A stretch of 64,000 nucleotides of DNA from an uncultured Eubacteriales bacterium (GCA_902793325.1 CADBCY010000001.1:62001-126000), one strand, 5' to 3'; positions 31,050 through 39,671 are shown, counted from the first letter of the stretch. Notes: generated by a model from the sequence alone, not told the origin. Made by a program: numbers and translations.

Positions 31050-31529
31050 TCATTCGCCGTCGTCGTATGTCGTATCCGGCAGGAACATTTCCCGCTCCGC
31101 CGCTTGGAACCCGTAATGCGCGTACAGGGGCCGGCCCATGTCCGTGGCCTCGAGCGCGATCTGCCCGACGCCCTTCTCCCGCGCGTCGCGGACCAGCAGG
31201 TCCAGCGTGTGCGCGGCGATGCCCCGCCGCCGGTAGGCCGGGCGGGTGTACATGTTCATCACGTACCCGCACCTGCCCGAGGGGTTGTGCACCGTGGGCA
31301 TGACCGAGTAGTAGCTGATGCCGCCCGCGCCGACGAAGTCGCCGCCGTCGAACACCAGCACCGCCGTGTGCGCGCCGTCCGCGAGCGCCCTGGCGTAGTA
31401 CGCCCGGGACGCCGCCTCGACCCCGGAGAGATCCGCGTCGTCCGCAAGGCCGTTGGCCGCCCGCAGCACTTCGAGGCGCGTGCGCACGAGCAGCGGCAGG
31501 TCCCCGGGCCCGGCCAGCCGGAATTCCAC
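31050..31529 (-). CDS. GNAT-family acetyltransferase in the arginine operon
   Basis: 159 residues, single GNAT domain with the acetyl-CoA loop YTRPAYRRRGIAAHTL (R/Q-x-x-G-x-A) and a C-terminal LYAHYGF element. The start is GTG at 31529, one base after the argF stop codon, with no strong ribosome site, so translation is probably coupled to argF. Position between argF and carA invites a role in arginine metabolism, but it lacks any feature that identifies it as ArgA or ArgJ, and the substrate is unknown. Confidence 0.8.
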   Translation of the reverse strand: MEFRLAGPGDLPLLVRTRLEVLRAANGLADDADLSGVEAASRAYYARALADGAHTAVLVFDGGDFVGAGGISYYSVMPTVHNPSGRCGYVMNMYTRPAYRRRGIAAHTLDLLVRDAREKGVGQIALEATDMGRPLYAHYGFQAAEREMFLPDTTYDDGE

Positions 31530-31530
31530 C

Positions 31531-32520
31531 TCAGGCCCCCAGCGTGGCCGCCATGACGGCCTTGATGGTATGCATGCGGTTCTCCGCCTCGTCGAACACG
31601 ATGGACCGCGGGCCCTCGAACACCTCGTCGGTGACCTCCATGGCCGTGAGGCCGTACTTCTCGTGGATCTTCGCGCCGATGCCGGTGTTCAGGTCGTGGA
31701 AGGCGGGCAGGCAGTGCATGAACACCGCCTCCGGCCCGGCGCCCTCCATCAGCGCCGCGTTGACCTGGTAGGGGCTGAGGTCGCGGATGCGCGCCGACCA
31801 GACCTCGTCCGGCTCGCCCATGGACACCCACACGTCGGTGTACACGGCGTGCGCGCCCCGCACCGCCTCCATGGGGTCTTCCGGGAAGGACAGCGTCGCG
31901 CCGGTCTCCCGCGCGATGGCCTCGCACTTCTCCACCAGCGCGGGGTCGGGGAAGTAGGCGCGGGGCGCGCAGGCCACGAAGTGCAGGCCCATTTTGGCGC
32001 AGCCCACCATCAGGCTGTTGCCCATGTTGTAGCGGGCGTCGCCCATGTACACCAGCTTCAGCCCCTTCAGCGCGCCGAACCGCTCCCGCAGCGTCAGGAA
32101 GTCCGCCAGGATCTGGGTCGGGTGGAACTCGTTGGTCAGGCCGTTCCACACCGGTACGCCCGCGTGCTTCGCCAGCGTCTCCACGATCTCCTGGCCGAAG
32201 CCGCGGTACTCGATGCCGTCGAACATCCTGCCCAGCACCCGCGCGGTGTCGGCGATGGATTCCTTCTTGCCGATCTGGCTGCCCGAGGGATCCAGGTAGG
32301 TCACGCCCATGCCCAGATCGTGCGCGGCGACCTCGAAGCTGCACCGGGTGCGCGTGCTGGTCTTTTCAAAGATCAGCGCGATGTTCCTGCCCCGCAGGGC
32401 GTCGTGGGGGATGCCGGCCTTCTTCTTCGCCTTCAGCTCCGCCGCCAGGTCGATCAGCCCGCCGATTTCCTCTGGCGTGTAATCCAGCAGCGTCAGAAAG
32501 CTCCTGCCCTTGATGTTCAT
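31531..32520 (-). CDS. argF: Ornithine carbamoyltransferase
   Basis: 329 residues. Carbamoyl-phosphate loop STRTRCSFE, the HPTQ motif and the ornithine-binding HCLP motif are all present, with the DxxxSMG signature (VWVSMG) of ornithine rather than aspartate carbamoyltransferases. It forms citrulline from ornithine and carbamoyl phosphate. First gene of the operon with GNAT, carA and carB-dapF, so the enzyme and the source of its substrate are co-expressed. AGGAGG lies 6 nt before ATG. A catabolic (ArcB) role is less likely, as no arcA or arcC is present. Confidence 0.95.
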   Translation of the reverse strand: MNIKGRSFLTLLDYTPEEIGGLIDLAAELKAKKKAGIPHDALRGRNIALIFEKTSTRTRCSFEVAAHDLGMGVTYLDPSGSQIGKKESIADTARVLGRMFDGIEYRGFGQEIVETLAKHAGVPVWNGLTNEFHPTQILADFLTLRERFGALKGLKLVYMGDARYNMGNSLMVGCAKMGLHFVACAPRAYFPDPALVEKCEAIARETGATLSFPEDPMEAVRGAHAVYTDVWVSMGEPDEVWSARIRDLSPYQVNAALMEGAGPEAVFMHCLPAFHDLNTGIGAKIHEKYGLTAMEVTDEVFEGPRSIVFDEAENRMHTIKAVMAATLGA

Positions 32521-32601
32521 GCGCGCCTCCTGTTATTGGTTTGAAATCCGTGTGTCAGAATGGGCGTCCGAACGTTTTTTCTCCGTTCATTCCAACTGTA
32601 T

Positions 32602-32630
32602 ATTATACCGGCAAGACCCCCCTGAAACAA
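32602..32630 (-). promoter_or_regulatory. Promoter of the argF operon
   Basis: Minus strand TTGTTT, 17-bp spacer, perfect TATAAT, about 80 bp upstream of argF. Confidence 0.8.
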
Positions 32631-32671
32631 TGGGAATATTGTAAAAATATGCGAAGGAAATGGTTTTTAAG

Positions 32672-32685
32672 TGCATAAATATGCA
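32672..32685. promoter_or_regulatory. ARG-box-like palindrome upstream of argF
   Basis: TGCATAAATATGCA is a perfect palindrome differing from the ArgR/AhrC core TGAATAAATATTCA by one symmetric change in each arm. Further TGCAT/ATGCA half-sites follow at about 10-bp spacing up to 32698, as for multiple ARG boxes. It lies about 40 bp upstream of the argF -35. Confidence 0.5.
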
Positions 32686-32851
32686 TAAGGAATGCATATC
32701 GCCGGCCGCCGTCGCATACCGCCGCGCCGCCCGGCGCGCGGCCCCGGGGAACCCGATCCCCTCCCGGCGCGTCCAAGGGCTACGGGGGCGCGCATTCGGC
32801 CCCGAAAAGCGACATTTGGGCAGGGCGGGCGCATCATTTGCGCAGACGGCG

Positions 32852-32880
32852 TTGCCTGCCGCGCCCAAATGTGGTAATAT
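32852..32880 (+). promoter_or_regulatory. Promoter of the secreted acidic protein gene
   Basis: TTGCCT, 17-bp spacer, TAATAT with TGG upstream. Confidence 0.65.
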
Positions 32881-32944
32881 GGGACCGTCAAAAGACGCAC
32901 ACCCACGGCTCCCCGGCGGGAGCCCGATCAAAGGAGGAAAAAAC

Positions 32945-35038
32945 ATGACTGCCACCATCAAGCTGTTGTCGATGCTCGTCAGCCTCGCCATGATGCTGAC
33001 AGGCGCATCCGGCGTGGAGGCGCCCGAAGCCGCGGCGCGCACGCTGACCCTGTCCAACATCACCCTCACCGTGAACGGCGAGAGCGTGACCCTGGAGCCC
33101 ACCGTCTCCCTGAGCGCGGCCACCGACGGCGCCAAGGCGCTGTTCGACGTCGCGATGCACAGCGGCGACAAGGAGCTGTTCCCCGTGCAGCTCGCCGTGA
33201 CCGAGGAGGCGCTGACCGCGCTGGTGAAGAACGCCGACACCGCCTTCACCGTGCCCGCCGCCGCCATTGACGCGCTGACGGACGCCGCCATGTCTTCGGG
33301 CGTGGTGGACGTGAGCGGCGACGAGGAGAGCTCCGAGATGCTGAAATTCATGACCGAGGAGTACCTCCCCGCCTACACCAGGGCCCTGCAGAAGGCCATG
33401 GACCCCGAGTTCAGCAAGGCGCTCAACGAAAAGGCCGAGGCGCTGCTGGACGGGAAGCTGGACCGCGGCGAGGGCGTGGCCGAGACCGTGAACATCAACG
33501 GCGAGGATTACGCTTGCACCACCTATACCTACAGCCTGGACGCCGCCCAGATGATGTCCATTGCGGATGAGATCTACGCCATGGACGAGGATCTGAACGC
33601 GCTGTACGAGGCCATCTTCAAGCTCTACAACATGATGCCCGAGGAGTCCGGCCTGAACGGCGCGCACAGCTTCGTGGAGCTGGGCGAAAAGACCGGCCTG
33701 GCCATGACCGGCGACTTCACCGAGAGCATTGCCGACGAGGGCGACGCCCGCAAGACCGACGCCGTGCTGACGCTGGACATGGCGGCCATGACGAGCGGCC
33801 TGGTGGCCGGGATGATCGCCGAGGAGTCCGAGACCGACGGCGGCGAGAACACCGTGACCGCCGGCGAGCCGGAGGAGGACGCCGAGGCCGTCGAGAGCGC
33901 GGACGCGCAGCCCGCCATCGAGCCCATGGTGTTCAACATCGCCACCGAGCAGGTGGGCGACGAGAAGTACAGCACCGTGTTCACCGACTACACCGTGGAG
34001 GACGTCAACTTCAGCTTCAACGCCACCGACCGCCGGAGCGGCGAGGACTTCTCCGTGAACATGCTCATGGGCGTCGACGCCGGCGATGAGGGCGGCGTGA
34101 ACCTCGCGCTCAACGCCGACAAGCTCGGCCAGGACAAGCAGGTGTACGCCAGCATGGCCTTCGACGCGGACGGTGAGCGCGTGGAAACCAGCGCGAACCT
34201 GACCGCCACGACCGACGCCGAAAGCGGCGATTGCAGCTACGAGCTGAGCCTGGTGCTGGACATGATGGACGCCGCGAACGTGCGCACCGAGCTGGCCGTG
34301 ACCGGCACGAAGCAGCCCGCGGGCACCGGCCACAGCGAGTTCAGCCTGAACGTGGATACCGAGGACGTGGCCGCCGCGCTGAACTTCGACGCGGACGTGA
34401 CCGACGCCCCCGTGGAGGACGTGGCCACCGGCCATGACGCCCTGGTGATCGACGACATCGAAAACATCGAGACCCTGTTCGAGGACGAGACTGCCCAGGG
34501 CATGCTGATGCAGGCGGGCGGCAGCCTGATGGCCGACGCCGGCACGCTGATGGAGGAGGAGAGCGTCAAGCGCATGGTGGAGCTGTTCACCGGCTTCTAC
34601 ACCGACGTCACCGAGACCCGCGAGGGCGCCCATGACGATGTCGAGGAATACGAGGAGTACGAGGAAGAGGAAGTCGAGGACGACGGCGTGCTGCCCTACG
34701 AGATGCCCGAGTTCGCCTTCATCCCCGAGGGCTGGAACGCCGATGAGCCCGTCGTGGACACCGCCTACGACATGGTGAGCATGAGCTTTGCCGACGAGAG
34801 CTACGAGAACGTGCTGTACGCCACCTTCATAAGCAGCGAGGAGAGCGGCGAGAGCTACGTCGTGGACGGCGAGGGCAAGCTGGTGGCCTCCGGCGAGCGC
34901 AACGTGCGCATGGAGCACATGGATGGAAGCTGGTCCGTGAACCTGTACGACAACGGCGTCAGCGCCAGCCTCTACATCATCTCCGACACCGTCGATCCGG
35001 AGACCGTGCTGGAGATCGTCAACGGCCTGACCTTCTGA
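32945..35038 (+). CDS. Secreted acidic protein of unknown function, DUF4367-like C-terminus
   Basis: 697 residues, not recognised as a named family. It begins with a short hydrophobic segment (about residues 5-22, ending ASG-VEA) that looks like a signal peptide. The body is rich in Asp, Glu, Ala and Thr, nearly lacks cysteine, and alternates beta-prone segments. Acidic low-complexity stretches occur near 310 and at 560-580 (DDVEEYEEYEEEEVEDD). The last 110 residues (from FAFIPEGW) resemble DUF4367-like domains of clostridial surface or anti-sigma proteins. AAAGGAGG precedes ATG 32945 closely. It is followed by an LCP wall enzyme with its own promoter. A cell-surface role is inference. Confidence 0.7.
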   Translation: MTATIKLLSMLVSLAMMLTGASGVEAPEAAARTLTLSNITLTVNGESVTLEPTVSLSAATDGAKALFDVAMHSGDKELFPVQLAVTEEALTALVKNADTAFTVPAAAIDALTDAAMSSGVVDVSGDEESSEMLKFMTEEYLPAYTRALQKAMDPEFSKALNEKAEALLDGKLDRGEGVAETVNINGEDYACTTYTYSLDAAQMMSIADEIYAMDEDLNALYEAIFKLYNMMPEESGLNGAHSFVELGEKTGLAMTGDFTESIADEGDARKTDAVLTLDMAAMTSGLVAGMIAEESETDGGENTVTAGEPEEDAEAVESADAQPAIEPMVFNIATEQVGDEKYSTVFTDYTVEDVNFSFNATDRRSGEDFSVNMLMGVDAGDEGGVNLALNADKLGQDKQVYASMAFDADGERVETSANLTATTDAESGDCSYELSLVLDMMDAANVRTELAVTGTKQPAGTGHSEFSLNVDTEDVAAALNFDADVTDAPVEDVATGHDALVIDDIENIETLFEDETAQGMLMQAGGSLMADAGTLMEEESVKRMVELFTGFYTDVTETREGAHDDVEEYEEYEEEEVEDDGVLPYEMPEFAFIPEGWNADEPVVDTAYDMVSMSFADESYENVLYATFISSEESGESYVVDGEGKLVASGERNVRMEHMDGSWSVNLYDNGVSASLYIISDTVDPETVLEIVNGLTF

Positions 35039-35050
35039 CCGCAGCCCTCC

Positions 35051-35078
35051 CCGGGCGGGCGCGTTTGCGCCCGCCCGG
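35051..35078 (+). terminator. GC-rich hairpin after the secreted protein gene
   Basis: Perfect 12-bp stem CCGGGCGGGCGC / GCGCCCGCCCGG with GTTT loop, 12 nt after the stop codon. There is no T-tract, so termination efficiency is doubtful. Confidence 0.5.
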
Positions 35079-35158
35079 GCGACGGGGGTGTTCACAGGAA
35101 TCATGGCGGAATGTCACGATATTGTCAAACTTTGGGCGGCAATCGCGATGATTTGCGG

Positions 35159-35187
35159 TTGAACCGCCCTCTTTTTATCGGTATAAT
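35159..35187 (+). promoter_or_regulatory. Promoter of the LCP gene
   Basis: TTGAAC, 17-bp spacer, perfect TATAAT. A small hairpin GCGGT-TGA-ACCGC with a following CTCTTTTT overlaps its -35 and could be a weak upstream terminator. Confidence 0.75.
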
Positions 35188-35258
35188 AATTGTATCTGCA
35201 CTTGCGGGCGCCGCTTCGGCCCCCGGTATCATGTGAAACACAGGAAGGCAGGGTTCCC

Positions 35259-36713
35259 ATGGCGACACGTTATCCTTCGAATCGAGACTTCGAGCCCCAG
35301 CCCGGCATCCGCCGCGAGCAGCCCCGGTCCGCGCGGCCGGGCAACAGCGCCTCCGCGCGCAGCCGTTCGGCCGCGCCCCGCTCCGGCGGCTATGCGCCCC
35401 GGGACGACTACCGCGCCTCCGCCGGCCGCCGCCCCTCCGGGCAGCGCGCGCCCCAGGGCCAGCGGCCCCGGCAGGGCCGCCCGCCGCAGGGCCGTCCGCA
35501 GCCCGGCCGTCGCCCGCCCCAGCGCAGGCGCAGGAATTCCGGCAATCGCTTCTACGGCCTGCTGGCCGCGCTGGCCGGCATCCTGGTGGTGGCGGTGCTG
35601 GTGATCCTGCTCGTGAAGCCCTTCGGCAGGAAGCCCGCGGCCGTGGCGACGAACGTCGCCGATAGCGCGCCCGTCCAGTCGGCGAACGCCGGCGCGGCGG
35701 ATACAAATGCCGGTGCGGCGGGCGCGAGCGCCTTCGAGGGCGTGGAGGATCTGGAGGAGACCCGGACGCTGGATTCCTATTCGAGCCTGAACGCCGCCCT
35801 GGGCGACGCCGACGCCGACGTGGGCTCCCTCTCCGCGGAGGACATGGCCCAGGTCAGCGACCTGAGCATCAACACCAACCTGCCCTCCGAATGGCTGAAC
35901 GTGCTGCTGCTGGGCACCGACGAGCGCTACCTGAACGACAGCGCCCGCACCGACAGCATGATGATCTGCTCCATCAACCGCAACACCGGCGAGGTGAAGC
36001 TGGCCTCCATCCAGCGCGACCTGGCCATCGACTTCACCGGCCTGGTGAAGAAGTACCCGGGCACCTACCGCATCAACGCGGCCAACTACTTCGGCGGTCC
36101 CAAGCTGGCCATGAAGGTCGTCAACGAGAAGTTCGGCATGAACATCCAGTACTACGTCGTGGTGAACTTCTTCGGCTTCCAGCGCATCGCGCAGCAGTTG
36201 GGCGGCATCGACATCGACATCACCGAGGACGAGATGCGGCTCATCAACCAGTACGCCAAGCACGCCTGGAAGGTGGGCAAGCGCGCGGGCATCGACATCT
36301 CTGATTTGGAGTATGAGGTGCTGACCACCTACGGCCAGGACACCCACCTGAACGGCACCCAGACGCTGGCCTACGCCCGCATCCGAAAGCTCGACGGCGG
36401 CGACTACATGCGTTCCGAGCGCCAGCGCGCCGTGCTGGGCAAGCTGATGGAGAAGGTCAAGACCAAGAACGCGCTGGAGATCGCCACCATGGCCACCAGC
36501 ATGCTGGACCAGGTCAAGACCAACCTCGAGCTGAACGACATCATCAACACCGCGATGCTGGTCGCCGGCAACGGCATCTCCGGCATGAAGTCCATGCGCC
36601 TGCCCGTCACGGGCACCTACAGCGAGGAGCGCCGCAACGACGACGCCATGCTGTGGGACTGCGACTTCGCCACCAACGCCGTGCAGCTCTACAATTTCAT
36701 CTACGAGTCGTGA
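35259..36713 (+). CDS. LytR-CpsA-Psr (LCP) family wall glycopolymer transferase
   Basis: 484 residues. A basic, Pro/Gln/Arg-rich cytoplasmic tail of about 95 residues is followed by one transmembrane helix (about 97-120), a disordered linker, then the extracellular LCP domain from about 210. The LCP marks are LLLGTDER, ARTDSMMI (pyrophosphate-binding Asp/Arg), SIQRDL, the GGIDIDI segment and LAYARIRKLDGGDYMRSERQR. LCP enzymes attach teichoic acids or capsular polysaccharide to peptidoglycan, so it may act on the polymer made by the exopolysaccharide genes at 54-64 kb. ATG 35259 follows AGGAAGG. The long basic tail is unusual. Confidence 0.88.
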   Translation: MATRYPSNRDFEPQPGIRREQPRSARPGNSASARSRSAAPRSGGYAPRDDYRASAGRRPSGQRAPQGQRPRQGRPPQGRPQPGRRPPQRRRRNSGNRFYGLLAALAGILVVAVLVILLVKPFGRKPAAVATNVADSAPVQSANAGAADTNAGAAGASAFEGVEDLEETRTLDSYSSLNAALGDADADVGSLSAEDMAQVSDLSINTNLPSEWLNVLLLGTDERYLNDSARTDSMMICSINRNTGEVKLASIQRDLAIDFTGLVKKYPGTYRINAANYFGGPKLAMKVVNEKFGMNIQYYVVVNFFGFQRIAQQLGGIDIDITEDEMRLINQYAKHAWKVGKRAGIDISDLEYEVLTTYGQDTHLNGTQTLAYARIRKLDGGDYMRSERQRAVLGKLMEKVKTKNALEIATMATSMLDQVKTNLELNDIINTAMLVAGNGISGMKSMRLPVTGTYSEERRNDDAMLWDCDFATNAVQLYNFIYES

Positions 36714-36786
36714 GGAACGGCAGGCAGGCTGCGAAAACAAACAGGCAATCCTCACCGCTCTGCGGCATGTCAGTTTAATCAACAGG

Positions 36787-36818
36787 GGACGGGCGCCGAT
36801 GCGCCCGTCCTTCTGTTT
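36787..36818 (+). terminator. Terminator of the LCP gene
   Basis: Perfect 10-bp stem GGACGGGCGC/GCGCCCGTCC with a CGAT loop, then TTCTGTTT. Confidence 0.75.
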
Positions 36819-36822
36819 CGCA

Positions 36823-36864
36823 CGGAGCGAAAATCCGAAAATCGCGGAGCGAAAATCCGAAAAT
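36823..36864 (+). repeat. Tandem 22-bp repeat upstream of the LacI-type gene
   Basis: CGGAGCGAAAATCCGAAAAT occurs at 36823-36842 and again, unchanged, at 36845-36864, a 22-bp period (two helical turns). It ends 5 bp before the -35 box, a position suited to an activator site. Confidence 0.75.
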
Positions 36865-36869
36865 ACTCC

Positions 36870-36898
36870 TTGCATTTTCCGAAAAAATCATGTATACT
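36870..36898 (+). promoter_or_regulatory. Promoter of the LacI-family gene
   Basis: TTGCAT, 17-bp spacer, TATACT. Confidence 0.75.
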
Positions 36899-36907
36899 GG
36901 TGGTGTC

Positions 36908-36920
36908 TAAATCGTTTTCA
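36908..36920. promoter_or_regulatory. LacI-family operator, probable autoregulation
   Basis: TAAATCGTTTTCA contains the symmetric AAAnCGnTTT core of LacI/CcpA-type operators. It sits about 10 bp downstream of the -10, around the transcription start, where binding would block transcription. Confidence 0.6.
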
Positions 36921-36937
36921 TGAAGAGGGGGAGCGCA

Positions 36938-37966
36938 ATGCCCGTGACCATCAAGGACGTCGCCCGAAGCTGCGGCCTGTCCATATCCACGGTGAGCAAG
37001 GTGTTCAACGGCTATCCGGACATCAGCGAGGAGACCCGCGCGCAGGTCATGAAGTCGGCGCGGGAGATCGGCTACCAGCCCAACGCCCTGGCGCGCGCGT
37101 TAAAGACCAACCGCACCTACAACCTGGGCGTGCTTTTCGTGGACGACCGGCTCAGCGGCCTGACCCACCCCTTCTTTGCCTCGGTGCTGAACGCCTTCAA
37201 GGCGGAAGCGGAGGCCCGGGGGTACGACATTACCTTCATCAACCACCACATCGGCGACACCGCCATGACCTACCTGGAGCACTGTCGCTACCGCAACGTG
37301 GACGGCGTGTGCCTGGCCTGCGTGGACTTCTACACCACCGAGGTGGCCGAGCTGGTGAACAGCGGCATCCCCTGCACCACGGTGGACCACGTGTTCAACA
37401 ACCGCCCCTGCGTGCTCTCGGACAACCAGAGCGGCACCAGCATGCTGGTGAATTTCGCCTGCCGGCGGGGGCACCGGCGCATCGCGTTCATCCACGGCCA
37501 GCGCAATTCCTCGGTCACCGAGCTGCGCATCAACGGCTTCTACCGCGGCATGCAGGCCAACGGCCTCCAGTTGCCCGCGGGCTACGTGCTGGAGAGCACC
37601 TACGGCGAGATGGAGGACGTGCGGCAGAAGACGCTGAAGCTGCTGCGCCGACCCGACCGGCCCACCTGCATCCTGCTGCCCGACGACGCCAGCTACCTGG
37701 GCGCGCAGGCCGCGGCGCAGGAGCTGGGGCTGAGGATCCCCGACGACATCAGCTTCGCGGGCTACGACGGCATCGCGCTGACGCAGGCGCTGCATCCGCG
37801 GCTGTCCACCATCCGCCAGGACACCGATACGCTGGGCCGCGAGGCCGCCCGGCGGCTCATCGACCGGGTGGAGAACCCCAACACCGCCGACACCCAGCCC
37901 TTCATCGCGCCCGTGCAGCTATTGGAGGGCGAGACCATCGCCGTGCTGGAGGGCGGGGAACCGTAG
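36938..37966 (+). CDS. LacI/GalR-family transcriptional regulator
   Basis: 342 residues. The N-terminal helix-turn-helix (VTIKDVARSCGLSISTVSKVFNG) and hinge helix (YQPNALARALKT) are canonical, followed by a periplasmic-binding-protein-like effector domain. The effector is probably a sugar or nucleoside, but cannot be read from sequence. ATG 36938 has GAGGGGGAGC just upstream; an in-frame ATG at 36920 lies within the operator and is rejected. The promoter carries a LacI-type dyad, so self-repression is likely. No sugar operon is adjacent, so the targets lie elsewhere. Confidence 0.92.
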   Translation: MPVTIKDVARSCGLSISTVSKVFNGYPDISEETRAQVMKSAREIGYQPNALARALKTNRTYNLGVLFVDDRLSGLTHPFFASVLNAFKAEAEARGYDITFINHHIGDTAMTYLEHCRYRNVDGVCLACVDFYTTEVAELVNSGIPCTTVDHVFNNRPCVLSDNQSGTSMLVNFACRRGHRRIAFIHGQRNSSVTELRINGFYRGMQANGLQLPAGYVLESTYGEMEDVRQKTLKLLRRPDRPTCILLPDDASYLGAQAAAQELGLRIPDDISFAGYDGIALTQALHPRLSTIRQDTDTLGREAARRLIDRVENPNTADTQPFIAPVQLLEGETIAVLEGGEP

Positions 37967-37977
37967 GGACACGCTCG

Positions 37978-38002
37978 AAAAGCGCGGTCCGCCGCGCTTT
38001 TT
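37978..38002 (+). terminator. Terminator of the LacI-family gene
   Basis: Stem AAAAGCGCGG/CCGCGCTTTT with loop TCCG and T-run of five. Confidence 0.9.
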
Positions 38003-38085
38003 CGCGTGAACGAACGCATCGGACGCCCTGCCCGCGGCGACGCCGGGAGGCGGGGAACGGGGCGGCACAGGCAGGAGGGACGGAC

Positions 38086-38340
38086 ATGCGGCTGGAGCGC
38101 GTGCAGGCGGCTCTGAAGGAGCTGGGCGTCGAGTATCAGTACAGCGAAAACGACGGCTGCGGCGGGATCGAGTTCACCCGACGCGGGCTGGCGTACCACA
38201 TCTGGGAGTACCCCGCGCCCGAGCGCGGCGCGGCCAGCAACGTGCGCACCTGGGGTCGCATGGAGGATTACGAGGGCGATTACGAGGCCGCCCTGCTGGA
38301 GGTCCTCCGCGACTGGCGACCGCCCGCCCCTGACCGGTGA
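38086..38340 (+). CDS. Small conserved-looking protein of unknown function
   Basis: 84 residues, acidic, no signal peptide or membrane segment. It has the compact pattern DGCGGIEF...GLAYHIWEYPAPERGAASNVRT, which resembles small clostridial proteins sometimes labelled kinase without support. GCAGGAGGGA lies 7 nt before ATG, and a strong terminator follows the stop by about 40 bp, which supports it as a real gene. No clear promoter is visible between the LacI terminator and this gene. Function unknown. Confidence 0.7.
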   Translation: MRLERVQAALKELGVEYQYSENDGCGGIEFTRRGLAYHIWEYPAPERGAASNVRTWGRMEDYEGDYEAALLEVLRDWRPPAPDR

Positions 38341-38378
38341 CCGCCCGGAAGGTGCCGAAAAGTAAATAACGTGTAAAC

Positions 38379-38421
38379 GCCGCTCGCGTCCCCACATGCG
38401 CCGGGACGCGGGCGGCATTTG
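38379..38421 (+). terminator. Terminator of the small orphan gene
   Basis: A 14-bp stem GCCGCTCGCGTCCC / GGGACGCGGGCGGC (one G-U) followed by ATTTGTC. Confidence 0.75.
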
Positions 38422-38509
38422 TCGTGGAGAGCGCGCCGGGGGAGCGGCGGGACGGGCGCGCGGCGATCTGCGGCCGGACCGGGCCCGAACGGCGCGCGGG
38501 AGGGCGTCG

Positions 38510-38542
38510 AACGGCGCGCGAACGGTGCGCGAACGGTGCGCG
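38510..38542 (+). repeat. 11-bp tandem repeat, three copies
   Basis: AACGGCGCGCG, AACGGTGCGCG, AACGGTGCGCG in tandem, with degenerate copies on either side (38488 and 38553). Confidence 0.75.
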
Positions 38543-39146
38543 AAAGAGAGCGAAACGGCGCGCGGAGACCGCGTTCAAAGGGACCTCGACAGTACCCGCG
38601 ACCGGGCGTCCATGCGGCGCGCAGGACACCGTCCGCCGCATGAACGGTATTGCGCTCCGATTTTCGGAAACGGGATGAATTCGATCATGTAACCCCAGGA
38701 AATGAGAGAAAAATGAGCGGTACTTTAGCGTGGTAACGCGATATTGAAACCGTTTTCGGCAGCGGTTTTCGGCGGTCAAAACCGGTCGGAACGGGCCTCG
38801 AGCGCCATTTGCGGCGCGGCGGTGTTTGTGTATTCTGCCCTAAGGAACGGACGATGTTTTGTTCAATACAGGGTAAAGGCAGCATAGGGAAAAAGAGTTT
38901 TGCGCGATTGTGCGGGAGCGGGGCCATAATTATTGAGTATGAGTTAAGCGAGGAAGCGGGGGAGATCGGGAAAGCTCGATCCGGCGCGGACTAAAACGAT
39001 TTCTACGATAGTTACATCAGTCAGATGAATATTACGGAAAGATGAAGAGTATTTCGAGAATACTGTGAAAAGTATATAAAACGGGTGAACGAAATTGGAC
39101 AAAACCCTGAAATTATTCAGTGAGCGCCGGAAAATGCTTCCAACTA

Positions 39147-39175
39147 TTGACAGAGCGCGCAAAATCGCGTAAAAT
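39147..39175 (+). promoter_or_regulatory. Promoter of the coiled-coil/signal peptidase pair
   Basis: Perfect TTGACA, 17-bp spacer, TAAAAT. Probably serves 39249, 39671 and possibly the giant adhesin gene. Confidence 0.8.
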
Positions 39176-39248
39176 GCTAGTAAGTATAAGTAGGCAATTT
39201 GGCGTTCTATACATTTTGACTACGGAGCAATCCGGGAAGGATCCCTAC

Positions 39249-39671
39249 ATGACGGACAGAGAACTGCAAAGATTGCGCCGGGAGGACCTGCTGCAGATCC
39301 TCATCGGCCAGCAGAAACAGATACAGGAATTGACCGAGGCGCTCGAGGCGGCCCAGGCCGCGCTGGACAGCCGGCGAATCGAAATGGCCAACTGCGGCAG
39401 CATCGCCGAGGCGGCGTTGCGGCTGAACGGCGTGTTCGAGGCGGCGCAGCAGGCCGCGGAGGACTACAAGGCCCGCATCGAGGAAATGGCGGACCAGAAG
39501 CTCGCGGAGGTCCAGGCGAAGCTGGACGAGGCGCAGGCCAGGTTCGACGAGGCCGGCCGGCTGCTGGAGACCGCGAAGAACCGTGCGGAGCGCCCCGCCC
39601 CGGTGGCGAGCGCGCCGGAAGAGAGCAAGCCTGAGCCCCGGCGCACGGGCCTTTTCGGAAGAGGTAAGTGA
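39249..39671 (+). CDS. Coiled-coil protein coupled to signal peptidase
   Basis: 140 residues, predicted almost wholly helical: a leucine/glutamine-rich coiled coil (about 5-110) of heptad type, then a Pro/Glu-rich tail ending in basic residues. The opening LRREDLLQILIGQQKQI resembles small clostridial proteins found beside signal peptidases at surface-protein loci. No signal peptide. Its stop codon overlaps the start of the signal peptidase gene (TGATG), so the two are translationally coupled. Function unknown; a scaffold for secretion or assembly is a guess. Confidence 0.8.
   Translation: MTDRELQRLRREDLLQILIGQQKQIQELTEALEAAQAALDSRRIEMANCGSIAEAALRLNGVFEAAQQAAEDYKARIEEMADQKLAEVQAKLDEAQARFDEAGRLLETAKNRAERPAPVASAPEESKPEPRRTGLFGRGK

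Larger units (their letters stand above)
32521..32944. other. Divergent intergenic region, argF / secreted protein gene
   Basis: No gene seen. From left to right it holds the argF leader and promoter, an AT-rich block with TGCAT half-sites, a GC-rich stretch of about 130 bp with no clear structure, and the promoter and ribosome binding site of the rightward gene. Confidence 0.7.
38341..39248. other. 908-bp intergenic region with repeats, hairpins and an AT-rich half
   Basis: No convincing gene. It holds a terminator (38379-38421), a very GC-rich segment with an 11-bp tandem repeat (38510-38542), and a 9-bp stem hairpin (CATGCGGCG/CGCCGCATG, 38611-38643). From 38640 to 39200 the DNA is markedly AT-richer than its surroundings. 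A consensus promoter lies at 39147-39175. Short open frames in the AT-rich half lack ribosome binding sites and protein-like sequence. Confidence 0.7.

Noticed and set aside
38809-39162. Small open frames (60-72 codons) in the AT-rich gap on either strand
   Set aside because: No ribosome binding site, no protein-like composition, and one overlaps the consensus promoter at 39147.
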